Virus record (IMG/VR): IMGVR_UViG_3300034196_000044
Span: 1-37,386 of that record
DNA from: a virus
Reading direction: 5' to 3' (one strand)
Length of the DNA stretch: 37,386 nt
The stretch's first letter is position 1. Each line of letters opens with the position of its first letter. Positions 31,004-37,386 of the stretch are shown piece after piece. The notes beneath the pieces were generated by a model that did not search any database, had not been told where the DNA came from, and was given only the letters and a program-made list of their open reading frames with translations. The position numbers and the translations under genes were made by a program.

Positions 31004-31125
31004 TTCTCGACGTTGTGCCGCTCGTTTACTCGGTGACCGAGGCGGAGATTCTGGAATGGGATGCCGGTAAGGCGTTGAGGCGCTATGACATAGCGCTCAA
31101 GCGTCTCGGGGCTAAAAAGGAGTGA
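30955..31125 (+). CDS. E': E' extension by programmed -1 frameshift
   Basis: TTTTTTA (30955-30961) is read in gpE phase as xxT-TTT-TTA, a canonical -1 slippery heptamer. After slipping, the frame stays open to TGA 31123-31125 and encodes KQAGGLFSERDIEVILD and on to EWDAGKALRRYDIALKRLG. The fusion, 30380-31125, would be 248 aa. P2 makes E+E' by the same -1 mechanism, and the extended chaperone is needed for tape-measure assembly. There is no separate start codon with a good site for the extension. Confidence 0.82.
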   Translation, partial: FFKQAGGLFSERDIEVILDVVPLVYSVTEAEILEWDAGKALRRYDIALKRLGAKKE

Positions 31126-31131
31126 CGCGGC

Positions 31132-33873
31132 ATGTCTGAGGGCAAATATTCGCTCAAGCTCGCGGCGGTTGATGCTTACTCGAGCACTTTCGGCGACATG
31201 GGCAAGAAGGCCGGAAAGTTGCAGGAGGCGCTTAAAGAGCAGCAGGCGGAGCTCAAGAGGCTCAATGCTCAGGCCAAGGATATGGCCGGTTTCGCGAAGC
31301 TCGATGCTGATGTGAAAAAGACCGAGAAGTCGCTGACCAGTGCCCGTGCAGAGCAGGCGCGGTTGACCCGTGAGCAGAGCGTGGCCAGCACCCGTGCGGC
31401 AGAGCTGGCCACGGCCTACGGCAAGGCTGTGGTGGTTACAAAGGCCCTAGAGTCTGCGACGGAATCCTCGGCGGTCGATATTGCGTTGGCCCGGGCAGAG
31501 CAGAAGCGGCTCGGGCAGGAGCTGGACGCGGTTACGCGCGCCTCGAAACGGCTCGACACGCAGCAAGACCGGGCGACGATAGGGGTTAAGTCCCTGGAGC
31601 GCGCCCAGCGCCGCGAGCGTGAGGAGCTGATGCGCCTCGGCAAATCGCTGACAGATGCCGGCGTCGATACCGGCAAGTTGGCCGTGGAGCAATTGCGGCT
31701 CAAGCGCTCCACGGACTCGGCTAACGCGGCGTTGGCGGCGCAGCGGGCAAGGCTCGATGCGATCAATGCAAAGCAGGGGAGAATCGATGGCAACCGGGCT
31801 GCTCGGGGCGAGCTGCGCGGGCAGATTGTCGAGACGGCTGCCGTGGGCTACTTGGCGAGTAGGCCTATCAAGCATGCCATGGAGCTGGAAACGGCCATGG
31901 CCGACGTGGGCAAGGTCATCGACTTTTCCGGCGATCAGCGGCAACAGATGGCCTCGGCCAACCTCAAGCTGGCCAGCGATCGGTTGATCGCCTCGGGCGG
32001 CATCACTGGTGTGGATCTGGCGCAGATTCAGTACGCGGCGGGCCAGTCGGGTATTGGTAACGACAAAAAGAACGCTGATGGCACTGTGGACTCCGCCGGC
32101 AAGCAGGCCGCCGTAATGGAGTTTACCCGGGACGCGGCGATTATGGCCTCGGCGTTCGACATCGGCGCCAAGGACGCCGGCGAAACCATGGCGGGCTGGC
32201 GGGCTTCGATGGCCCTCAATCGTGACCAGACGCTCGACCTGGCTGACGCAACGAACTTCCTCGGCAACAACTTTAATGCCACTGCCGCCGACATTGCGTC
32301 GGTAGTGAAGCGTTATGGCGCCGTGGGCAAGGCGTCAGGCCTTACGCCAGAGGAAACCGCCGCGCTTTCGGCGGCCTTCTTGAACCCTGGCACGGAAAAG
32401 GAAATCGCCGGTACCGGGTTTAAGAACTTCACCGCGGCTTTGACAAAGGGCGATGCGGCGACCAAGGGTCAGCGCACGGCCTGGAAAGAGCTGGGCTTTG
32501 ACCCTGAGGATCTGGCTGTCGAGATGCAGGGCAATGCGCCTGCGACGATTATGAAGGTGCTCGAGGAGCTGAGGGATCAGCCGCTCGAAAATCAGGCGGC
32601 GCTGGCCACGCAGTTGTTCGGGTCTGAGTCCATCGGCGCGATTCAGCCGCTGTTGCAGAATTTGGCAGAAGTTGAGAAGGCCTTCGGGCTCATCAAAGAC
32701 AAGTCGAAATACGCCACGTCTGCGATGGGTGAAAACGCGTCGATGATGCAGGAGGCAGCCGGGGTGGCCAACACCTCGAAAACCGGTCTGAATGCCTTTG
32801 TCGCCAGGTTGACTCGCCTTTCAACGGTCGTCGGTAACGCTATGTTGCCTGCGCTCAATGCGGTACTGATCCCGCTGGGCGCTGTTGTGGACGGATTTAG
32901 CTGGTTTGCTGAAACCTTCCCGGGCATCACAGGCACGCTTGCTGTGGCTGCGGGTGGGTTGGCAGCGCTCAAGATTGGCGCGCTCGGCCTCAAGTTCGCC
33001 GGCTTGCTGATTGGCCAGGCGTTTAACAAGGCCGGATTAGCTCGCGCCAAGCTGGATGGCACTACGTCGCGCACGGCTATCGCGGCGGATCTCGCCGTGG
33101 GTCGACTCAATGCTGCAATGGCTCGCATGGGATCGACCGGGAGCCTTGCCGATGTTGCCGGCGGCAAGGGTAAGCGTCGTCGCCGGCGTCCGGGCGTGAA
33201 ATCGCCGGGCCTGGGTGGTGCTGCGGCTGGGGTTGGGGATATCGCTGGAAAGGCGGGGTCGGCCGCTCCGCTGGGCGGTAAGGCCGCGAAGGTGGCCGAC
33301 GCCGCCAAGATAGCCGAGCTCGGAAGGGCGGCCAAGGCCGCAAAGGTGGCCAAGGTCGCCGGCAAGCTGGCTGCGCCGCTGCTGATCGCCACTGCTGCCG
33401 TCGAGGGCATTACCGCCTTGCAGGAGGGCGACGCTCCTGGCGTTGGCTCGGCGGTTGGCTCTGCGGGTGGTGCGCTGGCCGGGAGCTACGCTGGTGCTGC
33501 GATGGGCGCCACGATCGGAACTTTCATTTTTCCGGGTGTGGGTACGGCAATCGGCGGAGCGCTTGGTGGGCTCGCTGGCAGCGTTGCCGGCAGCGAGGCG
33601 GGTTCGTGGCTCGGGGAGAAGCTTGGCGCCCTGGTGGACCGCCTGAGCTCGCCAGACGAGGTGAGCAAGGATATTCCGAGCGTCACCAACGCGGATAATC
33701 GGCAAATGCAGTTCTCGCCGATTATTCATATCAACGGCGCGGATCAGGCCACCACTACAGCGCTGGCTGACACGGTTATGTCGCGTCTTCGCGGGGAGTT
33801 CGTGCCTTTGATGATGGCGCCTGACCAGCTCGCCCAGCGGCGAGGCGCTGCTTTGACAGATGGAGGTGGTTAA
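31132..33873 (+). CDS. T: Tape measure protein gpT
   Basis: This 913-aa protein sets tail length and is threaded inside the tube. The N-terminal 220 residues are a charged coiled coil. A TMP-family core with ELETAMADVGKVIDFSGDQR and LSAAFLNPGTEKEIAG follows. Hydrophobic segments are at about 590-640 (GITGTLAVAAGGLAALKIG region), and a glycine-zipper stretch near 770-830 (SAVGSAGGALAGSYAG, GAMGATIGTFIFPG-like) could insert into the host membrane. The preceding gpE/E' pair is its chaperone. A short tail of lower charge ends the protein. Tail length about 130-140 nm would be expected at 1.5 Å per residue. Confidence 0.94.
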   Translation: MSEGKYSLKLAAVDAYSSTFGDMGKKAGKLQEALKEQQAELKRLNAQAKDMAGFAKLDADVKKTEKSLTSARAEQARLTREQSVASTRAAELATAYGKAVVVTKALESATESSAVDIALARAEQKRLGQELDAVTRASKRLDTQQDRATIGVKSLERAQRREREELMRLGKSLTDAGVDTGKLAVEQLRLKRSTDSANAALAAQRARLDAINAKQGRIDGNRAARGELRGQIVETAAVGYLASRPIKHAMELETAMADVGKVIDFSGDQRQQMASANLKLASDRLIASGGITGVDLAQIQYAAGQSGIGNDKKNADGTVDSAGKQAAVMEFTRDAAIMASAFDIGAKDAGETMAGWRASMALNRDQTLDLADATNFLGNNFNATAADIASVVKRYGAVGKASGLTPEETAALSAAFLNPGTEKEIAGTGFKNFTAALTKGDAATKGQRTAWKELGFDPEDLAVEMQGNAPATIMKVLEELRDQPLENQAALATQLFGSESIGAIQPLLQNLAEVEKAFGLIKDKSKYATSAMGENASMMQEAAGVANTSKTGLNAFVARLTRLSTVVGNAMLPALNAVLIPLGAVVDGFSWFAETFPGITGTLAVAAGGLAALKIGALGLKFAGLLIGQAFNKAGLARAKLDGTTSRTAIAADLAVGRLNAAMARMGSTGSLADVAGGKGKRRRRRPGVKSPGLGGAAAGVGDIAGKAGSAAPLGGKAAKVADAAKIAELGRAAKAAKVAKVAGKLAAPLLIATAAVEGITALQEGDAPGVGSAVGSAGGALAGSYAGAAMGATIGTFIFPGVGTAIGGALGGLAGSVAGSEAGSWLGEKLGALVDRLSSPDEVSKDIPSVTNADNRQMQFSPIIHINGADQATTTALADTVMSRLRGEFVPLMMAPDQLAQRRGAALTDGGG

Positions 33874-34256
33874 TGCGGCAGCAAATGGCGTTGGGTGGGT
33901 TCATCTTCGGTTTGTCGCGGAATTTTGCGTATGAGCGCCTCGAGCGCTCGTCGGATGGTGGCTGGGTGAGCCTTGACATCATCGCGAGCAAGCCCAAGTC
34001 GCACCAGACGGGCCAGGGCCTGGAGACGCTGCGGATCAGTGGCAAGGCGATGTATGCCCCGGCTACCGATCGGCTCAATGAGTTGCGTGAGCTGCAAGCG
34101 CGCCGGGTGCCCTTCCCGCTGGTCGACGGCGTTGGCCGTAATTGGGGCCGCTGGCGAATCGACAAGGTGACCGAGCAGCAAAGTTTCATCATCGACGACG
34201 GGACGCCGATGGTCACCGAGTGGACGGTCGAATTGCAGGAGTTCGTCAATGCGTAG
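33873..34256 (+). CDS. U: Tail protein gpU
   Basis: This 127-aa protein is P2 U-like (159 aa): MALGGFIFGL at the start, then a conserved GLETLRISGKAMY and WGRWRIDKVTEQQSF. It overlaps the tape measure stop codon by 1 base and gpX by 8 bases. In P2-type tails it helps finish the tail-tip/baseplate hub. Confidence 0.92.
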   Translation: MRQQMALGGFIFGLSRNFAYERLERSSDGGWVSLDIIASKPKSHQTGQGLETLRISGKAMYAPATDRLNELRELQARRVPFPLVDGVGRNWGRWRIDKVTEQQSFIIDDGTPMVTEWTVELQEFVNA

Positions 34257-34461
34257 GGCTCGAAGCGTCGCCGGCGACACGGCAAACCTGTTGCTGTACC
34301 GCGAGCAGGGACGATCCGACGACGCGGCGGAGGAGGCGCTCTGGCGCCTGAATCCGACGCTCGCTGAGTTCGGTCCGGCCCTGCCTGCGGGTGTGTGGGT
34401 GATATTGCCCGAGCTGGAGCCGCGACCGAGTGTCGCCGCGCCGGTGTCGGCCTGGGATTGA
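34249..34461 (+). CDS. X: Tail protein gpX (LysM-like)
   Basis: This 70-aa protein is P2 X-like (67 aa). It contains the LysM-like run GDTANLLLYREQGRS, the DAAEEALWRLNP turn and LPAGVWVILPE. It joins the hub between gpU and gpD. It ends 9 bases before gpD. Confidence 0.92.
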   Translation: MRRARSVAGDTANLLLYREQGRSDDAAEEALWRLNPTLAEFGPALPAGVWVILPELEPRPSVAAPVSAWD

Positions 34462-34470
34462 GGGGGATTT

Positions 34471-35487
34471 ATGTCACTTGGATTTACGCCGGCAGTGGAG
34501 ATCTACGGGGCCAATGCCGCCTTGCTCAATGAGCGCCTGATCGATTGGGAGCACACCGACGCGGCGGGGATTGAGTCGGATACGCTCAAGTTGACGGTGG
34601 ACCTCGAGGGCCTTGAGGGGCTCCCAAGCGTCGACGGTAAGATCGGGTTGCGCGTGGGCTATCTGGAGTCAGGGCTCGTCGACAAGGGCGAATTCGTCAT
34701 CACTCGACGCACGCCTAACCTGTTCCCCCTGCAACTGCTGATCGTGGCCACGGCGGCGCCGTTCAAGGTCAAGGACGAGACGGGGTTTAAGGCGCGGCGA
34801 TCGGCCAGTTATGGGCCTACCACGCTGGGCGCTCTGTTCCGTGAGATTGCGTCAAGGCACGGTTTCTCGCCGCGCGTGGCGCCTGAGCTGGCCATGATCA
34901 AGGTCGCGCATATCGATCAGTCTAATGAAACTGACATGGGGTTTCTGACCCGGATTGTGCGGGATCACGACGCGGTGACCAAGCAGGTCAACGATCTGTG
35001 GGTATTGGCCAGGCGCGGGCAAACCAAGTCGCTGTCGGGGCAGATCCTCGCGGACGTGCCTCTCTCGGTGACGAATGACAACCGCCCGGGCGATCGCGCT
35101 TTCATCATGGCCAGCATTGACGATGACAGTCGCGTGAAGTTTCGCGGCTGCAAAACCACATGGTGGGACGGTGCTGCGGGCAAAGAGTGCATCGTCGAGA
35201 CGGGTTCGGAGCCGTTCAAGAAGGTGCGCCAGCGCTATCAGGGCGAGGCCGAGGCGATTGCCGCCGGTGAGGGAGAATCGCGGCGAATGGAGCGCGAGGC
35301 GGTCAAGTTGCGCATTGACTGCCCAGGGAATCCGGCCTTGGCTGCCGAGGGCCTGGTCGTGCTCGATGGGACGTGGCCAAGCTTTATGCAAGGGCGCTGG
35401 TCAGTCGATAAGGTGACCGCCAGCGGCAGTCGGCAGCAGAGTTACCGCTGCACGATCGAGGCGACTTATCCAGACGGTAAGAAGTGA
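34471..35487 (+). CDS. D: Tail hub protein gpD
   Basis: This 338-aa protein is P2 D-like (387 aa), related to the T4 gp27 hub. It carries YGANAALLNERLIDWEHTD, the GLPSVDGKIGLRVGYLE strand pair and TLGALFREIASRHGFSPRV. It is the last gene of the late transcript and is followed 3 bp later by a strong bidirectional terminator. Confidence 0.93.
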   Translation: MSLGFTPAVEIYGANAALLNERLIDWEHTDAAGIESDTLKLTVDLEGLEGLPSVDGKIGLRVGYLESGLVDKGEFVITRRTPNLFPLQLLIVATAAPFKVKDETGFKARRSASYGPTTLGALFREIASRHGFSPRVAPELAMIKVAHIDQSNETDMGFLTRIVRDHDAVTKQVNDLWVLARRGQTKSLSGQILADVPLSVTNDNRPGDRAFIMASIDDDSRVKFRGCKTTWWDGAAGKECIVETGSEPFKKVRQRYQGEAEAIAAGEGESRRMEREAVKLRIDCPGNPALAAEGLVVLDGTWPSFMQGRWSVDKVTASGSRQQSYRCTIEATYPDGKK

Positions 35488-35490
35488 AAA

Positions 35491-35526
35491 AGCCCCCACT
35501 GCCTCGCGGCGGTGGGGGCTTTTTTT
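35491..35526. terminator. Strong bidirectional terminator at the convergence point
   Basis: The stem AGCCCCCACTGCC (35491-35503) pairs with GGCGGTGGGGGCT (35508-35520), 13 bp with a G-T pair, and is followed by seven T and preceded by an A-run. It ends the late operon on one strand and the minus-strand gene at 35538 on the other. Confidence 0.88.
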
Positions 35527-35537
35527 GTGCCTGCAAT

Positions 35538-35879
35538 TTAGAGGCGTGCCGCGATCGCAGCGGGCACTTGCACGCTCGCCTTGGCGTCGGAGTAGAGGGC
35601 GGCGCCGCCACGGTTGGGCAGGGTGGCCAGGCGCACGGCGCGGATCTGCGCCTCGCTGTTGGCCGCCAGCCATGCGTTGCCCTGCTTGAGCCAGATGCTC
35701 CCGCCAGCGCCGTACTTGCACGTCGCCCACTGCACGCCATCGAGCTTTTTCAGCGAGCAGGAGGCCTCGGCGCCGGAATTGCGGTGCGCCTCCTCGAGCT
35801 GCCAGGCCGGGTACTTGATGTAGGTCGTCAGGGCGGCCACTGCCACGATGGCCAGAATGATCTTGTTCGTTCGCGTCAC
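35538..35879 (-). CDS. Small membrane/secreted protein
   Basis: This 113-aa protein has an N-terminal transmembrane or signal segment (residues about 5-20, KIILAIVAVAALTTYIKY), then a soluble domain with two Cys (CSLKKLDGVQWATCKYGAG) that could form a disulfide in the periplasm. I chose GTG 35879 because AGGAGG lies 8 bp upstream; the earlier in-frame GTG at 35909 has no such site. It is convergent with gpD and separated from the upstream operon by a terminator, so it may be expressed from the prophage. It is a candidate lysogenic-conversion protein, but this is inference. Confidence 0.78.
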   Translation of the reverse strand: MTRTNKIILAIVAVAALTTYIKYPAWQLEEAHRNSGAEASCSLKKLDGVQWATCKYGAGGSIWLKQGNAWLAANSEAQIRAVRLATLPNRGGAALYSDAKASVQVPAAIAARL

Positions 35880-35915
35880 TGCGCGTTCCTCCTCGGTGAA
35901 GGCTCGCACGGTAAC

Positions 35916-35940
35916 AAAAAAGCCCGCCGGGTGGCGGGCT
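35916..35940 (-). terminator. Intrinsic terminator for the minus-strand gene set
   Basis: On the minus strand AGCCCGCC (35940-35933) pairs with GGCGGGCT (35928-35921) and is followed by six T. It lies between the gene at 35957-36256 and the one at 35538-35879. Confidence 0.75.
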
Positions 35941-35956
35941 TGTGGGGCGGGTTACA

Positions 35957-36256
35957 TTACTCGGCCAGGATCTTGCCGATAGGGCTTAGGCGAAATTCGC
36001 CAGGCTTGAGGCTTGAGTCCTCGACAATTTTGAGGCCGCAAAAATGGTCGGTTGGGTCGGCCAGCCACTCACTGAGCCAGGTATGCAGCAGCACTGCATG
36101 GCTCCGCTGTAGCTCTGCGGTCATGGCGATGGTGTCGTGGCCTTCTTGGACCTCGATGCGCACAACTCTCTCCGGGTAAATGGCCGAGGGGGCGATCGTT
36201 ATGCTGTAGCCAGGGCCTGGCAGCGTGATGTCGAGTTTCGGTTTGCTTCGGCTCAC
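35957..36256 (-). CDS. Hypothetical protein
   Basis: This 99-aa protein (read from GTG: (M)SRSKPKLDITLPGPG...) is not recognised. It looks like a small alpha/beta domain with beta strands in the first 40 residues and a helix-rich C-terminal half (LQRSHAVLLHTWLSEWLADP). GTG 36256 is preceded by AGGAGGTCG and overlaps the previous stop by 4 bases. The whole run from 37350 to 35957 is translationally coupled. Confidence 0.75.
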   Translation of the reverse strand: MSRSKPKLDITLPGPGYSITIAPSAIYPERVVRIEVQEGHDTIAMTAELQRSHAVLLHTWLSEWLADPTDHFCGLKIVEDSSLKPGEFRLSPIGKILAE

Positions 36257-36651
36257 TGCGCGACCTCCTTAAGTTCAACTTCGTCAAAGGATGGGCTCTG
36301 CGCTTGGGCGGAAAGAATCCTAATGCCAAGCCAGCCGTGCGGAGTGCCATCCTCGCCGCCGTAGCCCTCGTTGTCGCGGATTTTTTTGGACCAGTTGTCC
36401 GCGATCCAGCCGCCCGAGAATTGAGCGCCGAGGTCGCCGAGCATTTGATAGATGGCATTCACCCCAAAAGATCGAATAGCGGCGCGCACAGCGTCGCCGT
36501 CCTCGTCTTCAATCTGATCGTCAGCGCCAGTCCAGAAGCGCAGGTGCTGTTCGGCGCGTTCCGGCGTGAGCTTTTCGTGGTCGACCTCGAGCGTTATTTC
36601 AAATCGGTCGCCAAACGTCTCGCTTACTTTGTAAGTCTTGATATTGCTCAT
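36253..36651 (-). CDS. DUF2528-like phage protein
   Basis: This 132-aa acidic protein matches the pattern I recall for DUF2528 (YKVSETFGDRFEITLEVDHEKLTPERAEQHLRFW near the N-terminus, WIADNWSKKIRDNEGYGGEDG near the end). Function is unknown. It overlaps the genes on both sides by 4 bases. A Trp/Asp-rich surface and high acidity would fit an inhibitor or small regulator, but there is no evidence. Confidence 0.8.
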   Translation of the reverse strand: MSNIKTYKVSETFGDRFEITLEVDHEKLTPERAEQHLRFWTGADDQIEDEDGDAVRAAIRSFGVNAIYQMLGDLGAQFSGGWIADNWSKKIRDNEGYGGEDGTPHGWLGIRILSAQAQSPSFDEVELKEVAQ

Positions 36652-36812
36652 TTTTTCTCAATCCTTTGCGATGGTTGGTCGTGTTGGCTCCACTCGTTGC
36701 GCAGGTTGCGCGCCACGCGTGCGATGAATAGTGATGCTCGAAAGCCCCAAAGAGCGGCGGCGAATAGCAGTGCGCAGGCGATCTCGAGGCCGCTTGATGA
36801 TTCCCGGCTCAT
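36648..36812 (-). CDS. Small membrane protein, 54 aa
   Basis: A 54-aa frame (MSRESSSGLEIACALLFAAA...) too short for most ORF cut-offs. One transmembrane segment at about residues 9-30 (LEIACALLFAAALWGF) is followed by a basic, hydrophilic tail ending QRIEKK. GGAGG lies 9 bp upstream of ATG 36812. Its ATG overlaps the stop of the upstream gene and its stop overlaps the ATG of the downstream gene, which strongly supports coding. Function unknown. Confidence 0.72.
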   Translation of the reverse strand: MSRESSSGLEIACALLFAAALWGFRASLFIARVARNLRNEWSQHDQPSQRIEKK

Positions 36813-37198
36813 TGTGCAGATCCTCCCGGCAGGGTGGGGGCGCCGTCAATTTCCTGTTGCAGCCAGGCCAGCAGCTCGCCGCGAAGGTGCGCGTTTTTGC
36901 TGGTGGGCATTCGCCCCGGGATTGCGTGGACGTACTCGGAAAGGTTGCGAAACTGAGTGCGGCAGATCCCGAGGCGGTGGGTGAGCAGGTTGTGCTCGAT
37001 CTCGGCGTCGCCGATCGCATCGAACAGCGGCTGCATGATCTGGTTGGCCAGGGTGACCACTTCGACGATGTGCGGATCTACGGTGGTAACGTTGCCGAGG
37101 TAGTGGTCGATCATCCGCGTGCCTGCGTAGTTGAGCTGTAGGCGCAGGGCGAGGGCCTGGGCTGCGTGCTCGAGGGCGTGTGCTTGGTTGATAGCCAT
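36809..37198 (-). CDS. Hypothetical helical protein
   Basis: This 129-aa protein is predominantly helical. The start MAINQAHALEHAAQ (ATG 37198) follows AGGAGGG and overlaps the stop of the 50-aa gene (TAATG). The middle (IDHYLGNVTTVDPHIVEVVTLANQIMQPLF) and C-terminal half show no recognised family. It is part of the translationally coupled minus-strand set. Confidence 0.75.
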   Translation of the reverse strand: MAINQAHALEHAAQALALRLQLNYAGTRMIDHYLGNVTTVDPHIVEVVTLANQIMQPLFDAIGDAEIEHNLLTHRLGICRTQFRNLSEYVHAIPGRMPTSKNAHLRGELLAWLQQEIDGAPTLPGGSAQ

Positions 37199-37350
37199 TA
37201 CTTGGCCCTCCTGAGGAGCGCCATCAAGGCCTCGGCCACGCATGGCGCCGCTAGCTCGCCGGCGAACTCGCCGAGCTGGGCGCGGTGCGCCGGGTTAGAC
37301 AGTTCGTTTATCGGTAAGGCGAGCAGCGTGATATAGTCCTTCTTGGACAT
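37198..37350 (-). CDS. Small hypothetical protein, 50 aa, crossing the repeat
   Basis: A 50-aa frame, MSKKDYITLLALPINEL and on to a basic end (LMALLRRAK). GAGAGGT precedes ATG 37350. Its stop overlaps the next start (TAATG). It is the first gene of the set after parA and its partner on the circular map. Function unknown. Confidence 0.72.
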   Translation of the reverse strand: MSKKDYITLLALPINELSNPAHRAQLGEFAGELAAPCVAEALMALLRRAK

Positions 37351-37386
37351 GATTGCACCTCTCAACAGGGTTTTGGTTATGTCTGC
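37260..37386. repeat. Right copy of 127-bp exact terminal direct repeat
   Basis: Identical to bases 1-127 and consistent with an assembly overlap of a circular molecule. Genome length without the second copy is 37,259 bp. Confidence 0.93.

Noticed and set aside
1-37386. tRNA or rRNA genes
   Set aside because: No cloverleaf with a T-loop consensus or ribosomal sequence was recognised by eye on either strand. A covariance-model scan was not possible.

Overview
The window is one complete circularly assembled phage genome. The first 127 bases (1-127) are repeated exactly as the last 127 (37260-37386), so the unique genome is 37,259 bp. It reads as a temperate phage-plasmid of a GC-rich gammaproteobacterium. 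Codon use and the protein families fit Pseudomonas or a close relative, but that host call is inference. There is no integrase. Instead the window has a protelomerase gene beside a 79-bp palindrome, a CyRepA1/N15-type replication protein and a ParA partition system. This is the set expected of a prophage kept as a linear plasmid with hairpin ends, as in N15, phiHAP-1 and VP882. The structural genes are a lambda-like head (GpA-type terminase, gpB-type portal, protease-capsid fusion) joined to a P2-like contractile tail, so the virion should be a myovirus like those of phiHAP-1 and VP882.

Layout. (1) 165-1129, minus: parA and a small partner gene. (2) 1130-1742: a small doubtful ORF, the telomere palindrome and an array of copies of a 10-mer that runs into the protelomerase promoter. 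(3) 1743-3428, plus: protelomerase. (4) 3409-3669, minus: a small gene behind a consensus LexA box, probably an SOS-controlled antirepressor. (5) 3732-7472, minus: repA; its 306-bp leader carries a short repeat cluster, a probable counter-transcribed RNA and operator-like sites. (6) 7779-8444, minus: CI-like repressor whose expected Ala-Gly cleavage pair appears to be Ala-Ala. (7) 8592-11520, plus: early operon with a regulator in the cro/cII position, small proteins, a DksA/TraR-type zinc protein and a putative Q-like antiterminator. (8) 11540-11667: likely late promoter followed by two tandem terminators. (9) 11686-13762: holin, endolysin, nested spanins and two small genes. (10) 13763-14044: non-coding cos-like and repeat region. 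(11) 14045-21848: packaging, head and connector genes. (12) 21826-35487: tail genes in the order unknown-V-W-J-I-H-G-membrane protein-small protein-FI-FII-E/E'-T-U-X-D. (13) 35538-37350, minus: a seven-terminator-bounded set of small genes, six in all, that runs back across the circle junction toward parAB.

How it works together. After infection the circle is replicated by RepA and the protelomerase resolves the palindrome into a linear plasmid with covalently closed ends. ParA, its partner and probably the four dispersed CGCAAAAACGC-type repeat clusters keep it segregating. CI holds lysogeny through sites on both flanks of its own gene. The SOS response would release the LexA-controlled small gene, which could neutralise CI. 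The Q-like protein would then let transcription from the late promoter pass the tandem terminators, and the several further hairpin terminators inside the late region, to express lysis, head and tail genes.
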